From contig JAQXJB010000020.1 in the NCBI GenBank assembly GCA_029008095.1, positions 1 through 64,000 on the forward strand: a stretch of 64,000 bases of DNA. Direction: 5' to 3'. This DNA is from Clostridiales bacterium. GTDB taxonomy: Bacteria; Bacillota; Clostridia; Oscillospirales; Oscillospiraceae. The notes under the pieces are model-generated. The model had not been told where the DNA came from, did not search any database, and was given only the letters and a program-made list of their open reading frames with translations. Both the position numbers and the translations under genes were made by a program. The first letter of the stretch is position 1, and each line of letters starts with the position of its first letter. This document shows positions 18,556 to 27,836 of this stretch, piece by piece.

Positions 18556-18626
18556 CCTATGCTCCCCCCTTTCATTCTTTTTATTAAGCATACAGGAGAA
18601 GCTTCCCCTCTGTCAACCGCCATTAC

Positions 18627-18661
18627 CGTCCATTCGCGCAGAAAATCGTCCATTCGCGCAG
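18627..18661 (+). promoter_or_regulatory. Tandem direct repeat, candidate LytTR regulator binding site
   Basis: CGTCCATTCGCGCAG occurs at 18627-18641 and again, identically, at 18647-18661: a period of exactly 20 bp, about two helical turns. It lies in the divergent control region between the kinase gene and the giant surface-protein gene, directly upstream of the -35 element of the latter, the typical place for an AgrA/LytTR-type activator site. Confidence 0.65.
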
Positions 18662-18667
18662 GAGCTA

Positions 18668-18695
18668 TTGTTTTTTGCCATTTTTTCCGTAAAAT
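18668..18695 (+). promoter_or_regulatory. Putative promoter of the giant SLH gene
   Basis: TTGTTT (18668-18673), a 16-bp spacer and TAAAAT (18690-18695) form a plausible vegetative promoter. The spacer is T-rich. The transcript would carry a 5' leader of roughly 165 nt before the start at 18869. Confidence 0.45.
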
Positions 18696-18868
18696 ATCAC
18701 TAACAGGATTGTGCCCCGGTATGCGGATGCGGCGTGGGGCGCTCTGCCGTATATCAACACTAAAATATGACATAAAGAAGCTATTGGGATGGTGAACTTT
18801 GGAAGAGGTGAGAAGCATAAGAAAACCGCAAAGCTGAGAAAACAAAAAGACAGAAAAGAGGAATGAAA

Positions 18869-21800
18869 ATGGCAAAGAACAGCAAACGCGTTTTAAGCGT
18901 TATTCTCGCATTCAGCATGATTTTTACGCTTATTCCTACTGCCTTTGCGCAGGAGCCTGAGAATAGCGGTATTTCCTATTTCGATTTTGAGGCTTCGGAA
19001 TATGAAGTGAAAGAAAATGCAGGCGAACTAAAAATTAAAGTTGTACGACACGGCGACGGAATTGACGCGGCCGATGTAGCGTTTAAGGTTGCCGATTTTC
19101 TGTCTGACTACGGCACAGATTACGAAGTGCTGGACGAAGACGGAAATGCACTTGAAAAAGTATATGGTGAAAAGCCGGAGCTTTCCGAATTGGAATATGA
19201 AGGCGAAGATGATTCCGTCATCTCTGCCGAGGATTTTGATGAAGAAATTCCGGAGGACGGTGCTGTGGACAGCATCGAAACGGCTGAAACAAGCGAAGAC
19301 ACTGCTTTAGCAGAAGATGAAAACCCGGAAGCGGAACTTTCGTTTGACGAGGAAACAGCTTCGGACGAAGAAACTCAGCCCGAATCCGACGAGTCTGCTC
19401 AGAGCAGCGAGGAAGCAAGCCTCCCCGTTAATACCGAGAAGCAGTCCAAGAGCAGAGGTTCTTCTATTCTTGACGCTCAGGCAGAATACTTAAATCTTCC
19501 TGACGGCGTATCCAAGGAAGAAACCGAAAATGCGCTTGATGAAACCCTGAATGACATGTACAGCTACTTCCTTTCTGCCGAGGGTGCAAGCGGCAAGGTG
19601 CATTTCGCAAAGGGCGAAAAAGAAAAATATATAACCATAAAGGTTATCGATAATGATTATGCCGAAGCAAACAAGCTGTTTATGATCGCGCTCATGGGAA
19701 CGGATTCCTCTGAAACCACGATTGCCGCAAACGCTACTACCTATGTGACAATAGTGGACGATGAACCCCTTGAAACAGCATCCTTTGATTTGGTAGAAGA
19801 TGAGCTCATTCTTTCGAGCGAGGCGCCTACCGCGTATATTACCGTAAGAAGGAACAGCGGCACACAGTATTTTTCGATTGTGTATCTTTCCACTGTGACA
19901 CAGACAGCAAAATCCTCCGCCTATGAAGGTTTCGAGGCCAAGACCATAGCTTTTGTTCCCGGTGAGACGGAAAAAAAGGTTGAAATAAAAGCCTATGATT
20001 TTTCTGAATTCGCACAGTTCGGTCTCAGACTGGAAGGCGACAGCAGTGTTGAGATAGGCAATCATTACGCTGATGTATGGATTGCCGCCAATGACGCCGT
20101 GATGATGAGCAGCAACGATGATATCGCGCTTATGAGTGATGACATCAGTCTTATGGCAGCTAATGTAACTCTCGGAAGCGCTGCATGTCGTTATGATGTT
20201 GAACTGCCCGGCGGATGGAAAGAGGTCAGAAACGGCGAGGGCAGTGCATGGAACGACAACCAAAAGCTGTGTATAACACAGTATGATGATTCGAGCTATA
20301 CAATGTGGGTAAGTCATAAGGAACAAAACCTTGTTGGCGTAAAGAGTCTGACCTACAGTGCATACACGACCAATCCCCGCGGCTTTGGCTCGCGCTATCA
20401 AAACTATACCACCTACTTTCAAACCGACATCGACCAGACCTTTGACGGATGCAAGGATGAGCAAACCTGGAACGGCAACAGTAAGTGGCAGGAAAGAACC
20501 CTTACGCTTAAAAATACCGGGGATACTGCCTATATCAAGTTTGCCGGCAAATGCAAGGCCGGCGGCTACCATAACATCAGAGCCGAATTGGACTGGGTAC
20601 AGTTTAATTACGCAAAATATACGATTTTGCCGCAAAACTCTCTGGAAACCTTCAGCCGCAAAATATATGATTTTACATCCGGAACCCCAAAGATACTTGA
20701 TACCTACTACGACGGCGAATCTACGGCGCTGTATAACCCCGGCAGCATTACAGTAAAAAACGGGAATAATACTGTTTCCGGGTTTTATACCTATCTCTCA
20801 AAGCCGATTACGATATCAGCGACCAATAAAGCGAAAAACGAAGAACTGGGCATATATCTGAAGGGCGTATATCTCGCAAATGGCAGCCTTACGGATAAGG
20901 ATGTTTTTGATAGTACAAAAGGGAAATACAAAACCGCCAAGCTCTACTATATAAGCGCGGACGAAAATCACAATGTTTGCATTACGCCGGATCAGTCCTT
21001 TCTGAAAGAATTACGCGATGCCGGCGTGATCGACAATGTTCATTCCGACGCGAACATCAAGATATACCCGGTTTTCGAGCAGACCACCGTTACGGTGAAC
21101 TTTGAAAATACGGACAGAAATGACAAAAATCCAGCGACAAAAGGTAAGTTTGACGCAAACAATCTGAATTCGTATATCAGAAATATCATCGAAGCGAATA
21201 AGGCCGGCACGGTCAGCAAGAAGGTATATTCAAATTGGCTTGATTACTATAGTATAACGGTTCCTACAGGCTCTATCATCAGAGTTGAGACGGTTCCCGC
21301 GTCAAACAGAGCGCCGCAAGGTGTTAACTGGTGGTATCACGATGGCAGCGGCAGCGGTATCGCGTACTACGAGGCAGGAGAGATAAAATACAGCGGATCT
21401 TCAGCAGCAGGCGATGTGATCCAGGAAACAGATTACACAAAAGCGGATATTGTTGCAACGAAGAGCCTGAGTATGAAGCCTGCTACCGGCGAGCAAACCT
21501 TCTATGTTGGATATTCGCCCCTTGGCAGAGATTTTATTTTCAACGTGGAAGATCCTGAGAATCCCGGTCAAAAGCTTGTAACAACACTTGCAAATGCTGT
21601 TATTGATACATCCGACGGCAGCATGGAAAACGGTCAGAAAACAGATTCAGACGGTAATATGTGGCTTTCCGACCCGTATATCGGCAAGCAATATACGCTG
21701 ACTGCTTTTGCGCCTGAAGAATGTTATGTTTCCTGGGCAAATATGACCGGAGATACCAATAATGACGGTACCATCGGCAATAGCGGTGACGCTCAGGCCA

Positions 21801-24800
21801 CATCAAGAACAAACCGTGACAAGAGCGCAAACCCGACATACATATACGGAAATAAGCTGAATGTCACGCTTGATACGGACAACACAAGATACTACTATGA
21901 GTTTGTGCCCAAAACAGTTCTCACAACGAGAGAAAAGGTCGGCACGGTAAAACGCGAGGTCAATACACTTTATAATCTTTCAAATAATGTAAAAGCCACA
22001 ACCTATACGCCTGTGTCCGGCGCATGGATGAACATTGCCGGCTTCGTTGCACAGACAGATGCTAACGGCAGTTACACGGTTAAGCTTAAGGGTCTTCCGT
22101 CCTGGGGTACCGTAAGCACGTCCATTACCGTTGGAGAGCGTGAATATTTTGCGACAGCAAGCATAGAAGCTCCCACGAACATTATCATCCCTGCTCTTGA
22201 AGTGTTCGATGCAAGAGGCGTGAGCGCTTACTATGACGACGGCGGCTCTGTTGCAAATAATTATGTGACGGTTAAGGATGGAACGTTCACCATTACCGCA
22301 TCGGTTTCGTCTGATAATGCGCTGAAGCCTACAAATGCACGCTTCTTCGTATATAGCGATCAGGGCGTCAGCGTTGTTGATTGCAGCAACAACAGAAACT
22401 ATAAGACCGATATCAGCAGTTCCGGCAGCAAGCTGACTGCCTCTCTGACCTTTAATCCCAAAACGGATATGAAGTTTGGCTACAAGGTCTATGTGCAGTT
22501 CGCGGATCAGAACGGAACATGGTATGAGCCTATCGATGTCGGATACACCTTCTTCTCCGAACTCGACCTTGGAGAGTTCTTGTTCCCGCTGGTAGGAAGC
22601 TCGTCTCTTGAAAACCTGATCACCACCGGCTATGTTGCGGATATCATCGGCGATCCTCTGGGTGATATGGGCATTGGCGCGATCAGCGGCTTTGATATCG
22701 TGCCGAGTCAATATACGCCTGAAGCTGCTAAGGGTACGGAATATGAAGACTACTATACCTGGCAGAGGACACAGTATCAGTTCGGTTGGTCTGATCGTTA
22801 TTACGGCAAAATGACGTCAACGAGTGGAGAAAGAGATGAGGAAGCGCTTAAAAACTTCCTGAAGGATGTTTATGACGGCAAGGAAAAAGGCGCAAACGTT
22901 CCCACGCCGAGTAAGTATGAGACGAAGAGTAAGTTTAATTGGTCTGTTACACCGGCAGTCGGCTTCAATCTCACCCTTTCTCAAAGAAGCGACAGCAAGA
23001 ATTATTTTGAGGACATGGTTTTCTATGTGAAGGTTGATTTCAACGTCGCATCGCAGAATACCATTGCCCTTCCCGTGGGAATCAATATAGCCATTGATGT
23101 TGCCCTTAACGGCGATGTTGCGGGTGTATATCATATGTACGTTGACTATGCCCACAGTTTCGAAACGGAAGATGCTGTTGAATATACCACGGAAACCTTT
23201 GGTATGTTCAAAACATTCAACAACAACGTAAGACGTGAAGGATATATTTTCCTGAACCCGAAAGTCACCGTCAAGCTCGGTGTCGGTGTTGCGGTCGTGT
23301 ATGTAAAGGGCTCCGCGTCCTTTGACTTTGACATGGATTTCCAGTTTACGGAATACGGAACCAATGCTTACGGCGATGTTACGATAGACCTCGGCTGGAG
23401 CATTGAGCTGGTTGGTTTTTCCGTATATTCCAAGAACCTTTACGGCACAACGCAGCGGATGTTTAACACCGCCGGCACAAACGGACATATTGACTTTGAC
23501 TATGCAAACACAGCGGCGCTGATGATGCTTGCCGCTGAGGACTCTATGTTCACCGACGGAGAATTTTCGACGGACGAAAAGATAAACAGAGATTATCTTG
23601 AAAACCGCAGCGAATGGCTCGGTGAGTATGGCGGAGTGTCGCTTATGTCTGTTGACGCGGCTCAGGGAACGCAGGAAACCGTTTTGCAGACAGGTACATC
23701 GGATAACCCGTATATGAGCATTACGAAAATCAATGATTCCGAAATGCTCATGGTTTATGTCGATGATAACTGCGACAGAACCGATGTAAACAAGAGATGT
23801 GTATACTACTCTATCGGCGACGGAACGACCTGGAGCGAACCGAAGGTCCTTGATAACGACGGAACGCTTGATGATTATCCCAACGTTCAGGATCTGGGCG
23901 ATGATAGGATCATTGTTTCGTGGTCTTCGGCAAACAAGGTTCACGCTGACAATGCAACCGTTATTGATGTGCTGTCCTCGCTCGAAATAAAAACAGCTTT
24001 CTTCAATAAGACAAGCAAGACCTTCGGTGCTGTTACACAGCTTACCAAAACAACAGAGGAAGATTATACAGCGGATGTTCTTCCGAGAGCCGCGTATGAC
24101 AGCGTTACCGACAGACTCATTCTCTATTATACAAAGACAGAATATACGACCCTGGATGATGTAGGCGACCTGAATGACGAAAATTCCGCGCCTTCTGTAA
24201 CGGCATATCTGTTCTATGAAAACGGAGAATGGAGCAACAACGGTTCTGCCTATACGGAAGCAGAGCTTTCCGGAATGACAGCGGAGGAGAAAGAAGCGTA
24301 CCAAGCAAACTGGTACGGACAGCGGTTCCTCGACCTCAGAATAGATTCCGCATCTTCGGAAATGCTCAGAATGGTTGAAAGCGATGCCATTTGCTATAAC
24401 GGTCTTTCGATATTTGCCTGGACGGTTGACTGGGATCGTGATTTGAACACCACGGATGACCGCGATGTATTTATCCAGATTTATAACTTTGAAGAAAAGA
24501 AATTTACTCACAACATCAGAGTTACTCACGAAAGCGGTAAATACTCCACTCCCAAGCTTGCGCGTTCCAATGATGCAACATATCTGTTCTTTGGCGTTCA
24601 GGAAGAAGGCAATGACTACGGTGAGATCAAGTACCTGAATATTACGGATATCATCAAGAATGATAAGTATACGTTGGTAAGAAACGGCTCCACTGAATAT
24701 TATGTGCTTTCTTATGTGCGCGCCGCAGAAAGCGGACTGGATGAAAACGGCAACAGGGTTGACACTCCGGCCGAAAACGTAGATGTTGATGCCACCACGG

Positions 24801-27004
24801 CGGTAAAATCCGATAACGTTACCGAATACGATGTCTATGTTGATGCGAATGGGCAAATGTACCTGTTCTGGACAGAAGTACATAACAATGCCCGCCAGAT
24901 CGTTGCTTCTCTGTTTAACGGAGTCGATAATGAAGCGGCTGATGCCGTTGAACACGTGCCTTCTGAAGGCGAGAACCTTGAGTCGACCTATTGGAGCGAG
25001 GCTTTTGTCCTCACAAACGGCGAGGAAAACACCTATTATTCCGGTCTCGGAGCTTCCGTGATCGACGGAACGATTTATGTGGGCAGCGCCAGAGGCGATT
25101 ATCAGGATCCCCAAAATACAGCTATTGTTATTCAGAAGCATACTCCCTTTGAAAAGGTAGAAGTTACAAATGTCGAACTGGAAAATGAATATCCCGCTCC
25201 CGGTGCGGCAGCCAATGTTATTGTAACGATCACAAATAAGGGTATGCTTCAGAGCAGCGAACCTGTTACTGTGTATGTCGATGTAAACGGAACAGTTGTT
25301 GAGCAGGAATACTCGGCCATCATTCCCGGTGGTGCTTCAGAGAAGGTAATGATCCGCGCGGCACTTCCGGTAGAAGCTGAAAACACCGTAATCAAAGCAT
25401 ACAGCACCGCTGCGGATGTGAAAGAGCTTACAGTAACGTATGCTCCTAACATCAGCATTACAGATAGCGCAATTCAGCAGTTCACGGATGAAAATGGCGA
25501 TACAAGATATGCTTTCACCGCCGAAGCGGCGAACACAGGAAATGCGGCTTCTGAGGCAATGACATTCAAAGCGTATACCGGCGAAAAAATGATCGGCTCC
25601 TGCACGATTGAGGCGATCGACCCGGGTATGACAGCCGTGGTAGATGTAACTCTCAATGTTGCCGACAGTGCTTACACCATTACGGACGGTCTTGGCTCTG
25701 CATCTGTTGAGGTGGTTGCCGAAAATAACGAAGATACTGTCTTTGAGTACACCGGCAAAGTGGAAAAGCAATTCAGTGCTGAAGCTATCGAATTGCTCTC
25801 CGCACTGACAGCGGTCACATTTGAAAACAATGGAGCTTACACGATTGAGCTTGGCGATGAGACGCTTATTCAGCCTGAATTTGAGGGTGTTGCAAAAGGC
25901 GCTCTCAGAGTTGATTGGATGACAAGCTCGAACGGTGCTGTCGCATATATTGATTATTCAAATGCGATCATAAGCGAAAAGACAGGCACAACAACCATTA
26001 CAGGTATCATCGTTCCGAATACCGAAACCGTTACCTTCAGTAATTACGGTGTTGCAGAAAAAATGGATTGGGAAAGCGTTATTCCCTCTGATCTGATAAA
26101 GACTGTAACTGCCAAAATTACGGTAACCGAAAAAACGGAAGAGAATAATTCTTCCGGTGGGTCTATTCCTTCAGGCTCAGGCAGTGGAGCTGCTGCAACC
26201 TATACGGTTACCTTTGATACCGACGGCGGAACGGTAATTGCTCCGCAGAAAGTCGAGAAGAACGGATATCTGACAGCCTTTGACGCACCTGAAAAAGAAG
26301 GTTATGTTTTCGGAGGCTGGTTCACAGATGAAGCCTTGACAGAAAGATTTGATCTCAGCAGCAAAATCACCTCAAATCTTCAGCTTTATGCAAAATGGAT
26401 CTCTGACGAAAAGACGGATTCTACCGGCTGGGTAAATCCGTTTGAGGACGTTGCGGCGACAGACTGGTTCTATTCAAGTGTAAAATACGCTTCTGAAAGC
26501 GGTCTGTTTAATGGTATATCTGATACGCAGTTTGCGCCGAATGCTGCTCTTACAAGAGCAATGCTTGTAACGGTTCTCTATCGTGCAGAAGGGCAGCCGG
26601 AAATAACAGGAGCATGCGAGTTCACTGATGTTTCCGAAGGAGCTTACTACGCTGACGCGGTTGCATGGGCACAAGCTAACGGAATTGTCGACGGTATTTC
26701 CGATGAAAGCTTTGCTCCCGATGCTAAGATCACAAGAGAGCAGATCGCAGCCATAATCTACCGTTATGCAGTCTATAAAGGAATAAAAGCAGTTGACTCG
26801 CAGGATAACCTCACATTCACAGACGCGGATCGTACTTCGGACTACGCGGTATCGGCTATGAACTGGATCGTTGGCCAGGAAATTATCAATGGATACGAAG
26901 ATGATACCGTTAGACCGAAGAACAATGCTACACGTGCAGAAGCGGCTGCTGTTCTCCAGAGATTCCTTGAAATGCTTGAGACAATGCAAACGGTTAAAGA
27001 ATAA
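18869..27004 (+). CDS. Giant SLH-anchored surface protein with Calx-beta, Asp-box-like, CARDB and InlB-type modules
   Basis: 2711 residues. ATG 18869 is preferred (AAGAGG 7 nt upstream); ATG 18863 is in frame but too close to the site. A signal peptide ends near AFA (about residue 28). Calx-beta-like repeats begin at once (SEYEVKENAGELKIKVVRHG) and recur after a strongly acidic Glu/Asp/Ser linker (about 85-200). A long central region of beta-rich character has no clear assignment. Around 1610-2090 it holds a propeller-like pattern with an Asp-box-like YYSIGDGTTWSEP. Two CARDB-like domains follow (about 2097-2290), then one InlB repeat (about 2444-2515, TFDTDGG, GYVFGGW) and three SLH repeats (about 2521-2700). 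It should be displayed on the cell wall. Its gene is followed 16 bp later by the GG-leader peptide gene, so the two are co-expressed. Adhesion or peptide presentation are guesses. Confidence 0.92.
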   Translation: MAKNSKRVLSVILAFSMIFTLIPTAFAQEPENSGISYFDFEASEYEVKENAGELKIKVVRHGDGIDAADVAFKVADFLSDYGTDYEVLDEDGNALEKVYGEKPELSELEYEGEDDSVISAEDFDEEIPEDGAVDSIETAETSEDTALAEDENPEAELSFDEETASDEETQPESDESAQSSEEASLPVNTEKQSKSRGSSILDAQAEYLNLPDGVSKEETENALDETLNDMYSYFLSAEGASGKVHFAKGEKEKYITIKVIDNDYAEANKLFMIALMGTDSSETTIAANATTYVTIVDDEPLETASFDLVEDELILSSEAPTAYITVRRNSGTQYFSIVYLSTVTQTAKSSAYEGFEAKTIAFVPGETEKKVEIKAYDFSEFAQFGLRLEGDSSVEIGNHYADVWIAANDAVMMSSNDDIALMSDDISLMAANVTLGSAACRYDVELPGGWKEVRNGEGSAWNDNQKLCITQYDDSSYTMWVSHKEQNLVGVKSLTYSAYTTNPRGFGSRYQNYTTYFQTDIDQTFDGCKDEQTWNGNSKWQERTLTLKNTGDTAYIKFAGKCKAGGYHNIRAELDWVQFNYAKYTILPQNSLETFSRKIYDFTSGTPKILDTYYDGESTALYNPGSITVKNGNNTVSGFYTYLSKPITISATNKAKNEELGIYLKGVYLANGSLTDKDVFDSTKGKYKTAKLYYISADENHNVCITPDQSFLKELRDAGVIDNVHSDANIKIYPVFEQTTVTVNFENTDRNDKNPATKGKFDANNLNSYIRNIIEANKAGTVSKKVYSNWLDYYSITVPTGSIIRVETVPASNRAPQGVNWWYHDGSGSGIAYYEAGEIKYSGSSAAGDVIQETDYTKADIVATKSLSMKPATGEQTFYVGYSPLGRDFIFNVEDPENPGQKLVTTLANAVIDTSDGSMENGQKTDSDGNMWLSDPYIGKQYTLTAFAPEECYVSWANMTGDTNNDGTIGNSGDAQATSRTNRDKSANPTYIYGNKLNVTLDTDNTRYYYEFVPKTVLTTREKVGTVKREVNTLYNLSNNVKATTYTPVSGAWMNIAGFVAQTDANGSYTVKLKGLPSWGTVSTSITVGEREYFATASIEAPTNIIIPALEVFDARGVSAYYDDGGSVANNYVTVKDGTFTITASVSSDNALKPTNARFFVYSDQGVSVVDCSNNRNYKTDISSSGSKLTASLTFNPKTDMKFGYKVYVQFADQNGTWYEPIDVGYTFFSELDLGEFLFPLVGSSSLENLITTGYVADIIGDPLGDMGIGAISGFDIVPSQYTPEAAKGTEYEDYYTWQRTQYQFGWSDRYYGKMTSTSGERDEEALKNFLKDVYDGKEKGANVPTPSKYETKSKFNWSVTPAVGFNLTLSQRSDSKNYFEDMVFYVKVDFNVASQNTIALPVGINIAIDVALNGDVAGVYHMYVDYAHSFETEDAVEYTTETFGMFKTFNNNVRREGYIFLNPKVTVKLGVGVAVVYVKGSASFDFDMDFQFTEYGTNAYGDVTIDLGWSIELVGFSVYSKNLYGTTQRMFNTAGTNGHIDFDYANTAALMMLAAEDSMFTDGEFSTDEKINRDYLENRSEWLGEYGGVSLMSVDAAQGTQETVLQTGTSDNPYMSITKINDSEMLMVYVDDNCDRTDVNKRCVYYSIGDGTTWSEPKVLDNDGTLDDYPNVQDLGDDRIIVSWSSANKVHADNATVIDVLSSLEIKTAFFNKTSKTFGAVTQLTKTTEEDYTADVLPRAAYDSVTDRLILYYTKTEYTTLDDVGDLNDENSAPSVTAYLFYENGEWSNNGSAYTEAELSGMTAEEKEAYQANWYGQRFLDLRIDSASSEMLRMVESDAICYNGLSIFAWTVDWDRDLNTTDDRDVFIQIYNFEEKKFTHNIRVTHESGKYSTPKLARSNDATYLFFGVQEEGNDYGEIKYLNITDIIKNDKYTLVRNGSTEYYVLSYVRAAESGLDENGNRVDTPAENVDVDATTAVKSDNVTEYDVYVDANGQMYLFWTEVHNNARQIVASLFNGVDNEAADAVEHVPSEGENLESTYWSEAFVLTNGEENTYYSGLGASVIDGTIYVGSARGDYQDPQNTAIVIQKHTPFEKVEVTNVELENEYPAPGAAANVIVTITNKGMLQSSEPVTVYVDVNGTVVEQEYSAIIPGGASEKVMIRAALPVEAENTVIKAYSTAADVKELTVTYAPNISITDSAIQQFTDENGDTRYAFTAEAANTGNAASEAMTFKAYTGEKMIGSCTIEAIDPGMTAVVDVTLNVADSAYTITDGLGSASVEVVAENNEDTVFEYTGKVEKQFSAEAIELLSALTAVTFENNGAYTIELGDETLIQPEFEGVAKGALRVDWMTSSNGAVAYIDYSNAIISEKTGTTTITGIIVPNTETVTFSNYGVAEKMDWESVIPSDLIKTVTAKITVTEKTEENNSSGGSIPSGSGSGAAATYTVTFDTDGGTVIAPQKVEKNGYLTAFDAPEKEGYVFGGWFTDEALTERFDLSSKITSNLQLYAKWISDEKTDSTGWVNPFEDVAATDWFYSSVKYASESGLFNGISDTQFAPNAALTRAMLVTVLYRAEGQPEITGACEFTDVSEGAYYADAVAWAQANGIVDGISDESFAPDAKITREQIAAIIYRYAVYKGIKAVDSQDNLTFTDADRTSDYAVSAMNWIVGQEIINGYEDDTVRPKNNATRAEAAAVLQRFLEMLETMQTVKE

Positions 27005-27020
27005 TCAGGAGGTAAAAACA

Positions 27021-27188
27021 ATGGCAGAAGATAAGAAAAAAGTAATCGCAGAGGAAGTATCTGCAAAGGAAACAGACAATAAGGAAATACCGGAAGATCA
27101 GCTTGATGAGGTTTCCGGCGGCTCAATCCGAAATGTCCGTTACACGAAGACAACCACAATAAGCGCAGATACAAAGAGCAAAATCTGA
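27021..27188 (+). CDS. Small double-glycine leader peptide (candidate C39 exporter substrate)
   Basis: 55 residues with a strong CAGGAGG site. The first 34 residues are highly charged and end in PEDQLDEVSGG, a textbook double-glycine leader terminus (consensus L-x-x-E/D-L/V-x-GG). Cleavage after G34 would free a 21-residue, basic, Thr-rich tail starting SIRNVRYTKTTT and lacking cysteine. It is therefore not an obvious lanthipeptide or sactipeptide, although Thr dehydration cannot be excluded. The gene lies 16 bp after the giant SLH gene and about 11 kb from the C39 exporter, with a LytTR/GHKL pair between: the arrangement of a secreted signal or bacteriocin. Export and function are inference. 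Confidence 0.8.
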   Translation: MAEDKKKVIAEEVSAKETDNKEIPEDQLDEVSGGSIRNVRYTKTTTISADTKSKI

Positions 27189-27300
27189 GTTATTAACAGT
27201 GGGCTATTGCTGTAAATCCGCGCTCGGAGACACACGTATCCACTATTTTAGCCACACCCTTACGGAGTGTTAGCCTCGAGCTCCGGAGGTCAGTCACAAT

Positions 27301-27331
27301 GGGTGGAAGGGCTGTTTTGGTCCTTCCGCCC
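27301..27331 (+). terminator. Stable hairpin downstream of the GG-leader peptide gene
   Basis: GGGTGGAAGG (27301-27310) pairs with CCTTCCGCCC (27322-27331) with one G-T wobble, loop of 11 nt. No T-tract follows, so it may be a 3' stabiliser or weak terminator. The rest of 27189-27470 has no supported gene. Confidence 0.4.
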
Positions 27332-27469
27332 AGTTCTTGTGTCAGGCGGTGTCACAGCCGGAAAATATCAATCGCACATTTGTATTTTGAAAAGCTCCTT
27401 GCTGCATTATCTCCTTATTACATAGCATCGATTCATTGACTTTCGGAGAATAGTCCTTGTTGCATCCGG

Positions 27470-27745
27470 CGGCTATTCTTTGATTATGGCATCCCATGCC
27501 TTGCGCTGCCTGGGCGAAGAAAGCTGTTGACGAAGCCCGCAATCAGAGTTACTATCAACACGCAGACAGCAGTCGAGCCTCGTTGGTGCATTCCAGCGAG
27601 GCTCGTTTTATGACCACAACGACCACCACAGACACCGCCGGGACACGTGGAAACAAGTGGTCAAAGAGGCCACGAGACCATTTGATTTTCAGACGAAAGG
27701 TTTAGAAATGGCTGAAAATCCGGCAATAGCGCTCATACCGAAAAT
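27470..27745. repeat. Dispersed non-coding repeat, copy 2 (partner at 1655-1935)
   Basis: Same block order as copy 1: CTTTGATTATGGCAT, CTTGCGC, GAAGAAAGCT, hairpin, TTTATGACCACAAC, ACAAGTGGTCAAAGAGG, GACCATTTG, TTTTCAG and CCGGCAATAGCGCT. The terminal tRNA-like part of copy 1 is missing here; similarity stops near 27745. The two copies bracket the candidate peptide-export block. Confidence 0.6.
27574..27605. other. Hairpin inside repeat copy 2
   Basis: CGAGCCTCG (27574-27582) pairs perfectly with CGAGGCTCG (27597-27605), loop TTGGTGCATTCCAG, then TTTTATGACC. The loop keeps GCAT and TCCAG of copy 1 while the stem sequence is entirely different but still complementary. Confidence 0.6.
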
Positions 27746-27767
27746 ATCCCTTAAATATCAGCAAGGG

Positions 27768-27820
27768 TTGATTTTACGAAAAAGATGTAGTATCATCTAT
27801 TTAGTTGATACTACATCTTT
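27768..27820 (+). promoter_or_regulatory. Promoter with a perfect 15-bp inverted-repeat operator upstream of the MarR gene
   Basis: TTGATT (27768-27773), 17 bp, TATCAT (27791-27796) form a good promoter. AAAGATGTAGTATCA (27781-27795) and TGATACTACATCTTT (27806-27820) are exact inverted repeats 10 bp apart covering the -10 and start point. A dimeric repressor bound here would block transcription, so autoregulation by the MarR protein is likely. The repeat followed by T6 could also fold in RNA as a terminator. Confidence 0.7.
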
Positions 27821-27836
27821 TTTGTGAGGGATCCGT

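Noticed and set aside
22817-25141. 774-codon minus-strand frame inside the giant SLH gene
   Set aside because: It is the antisense of a coding sequence with strong codon bias; no domain, signal or ribosome site supports it.
27189-27470. A second small peptide gene after the GG-leader peptide
   Set aside because: I checked for a further GG motif or good ribosome site and saw none; only a hairpin is evident.
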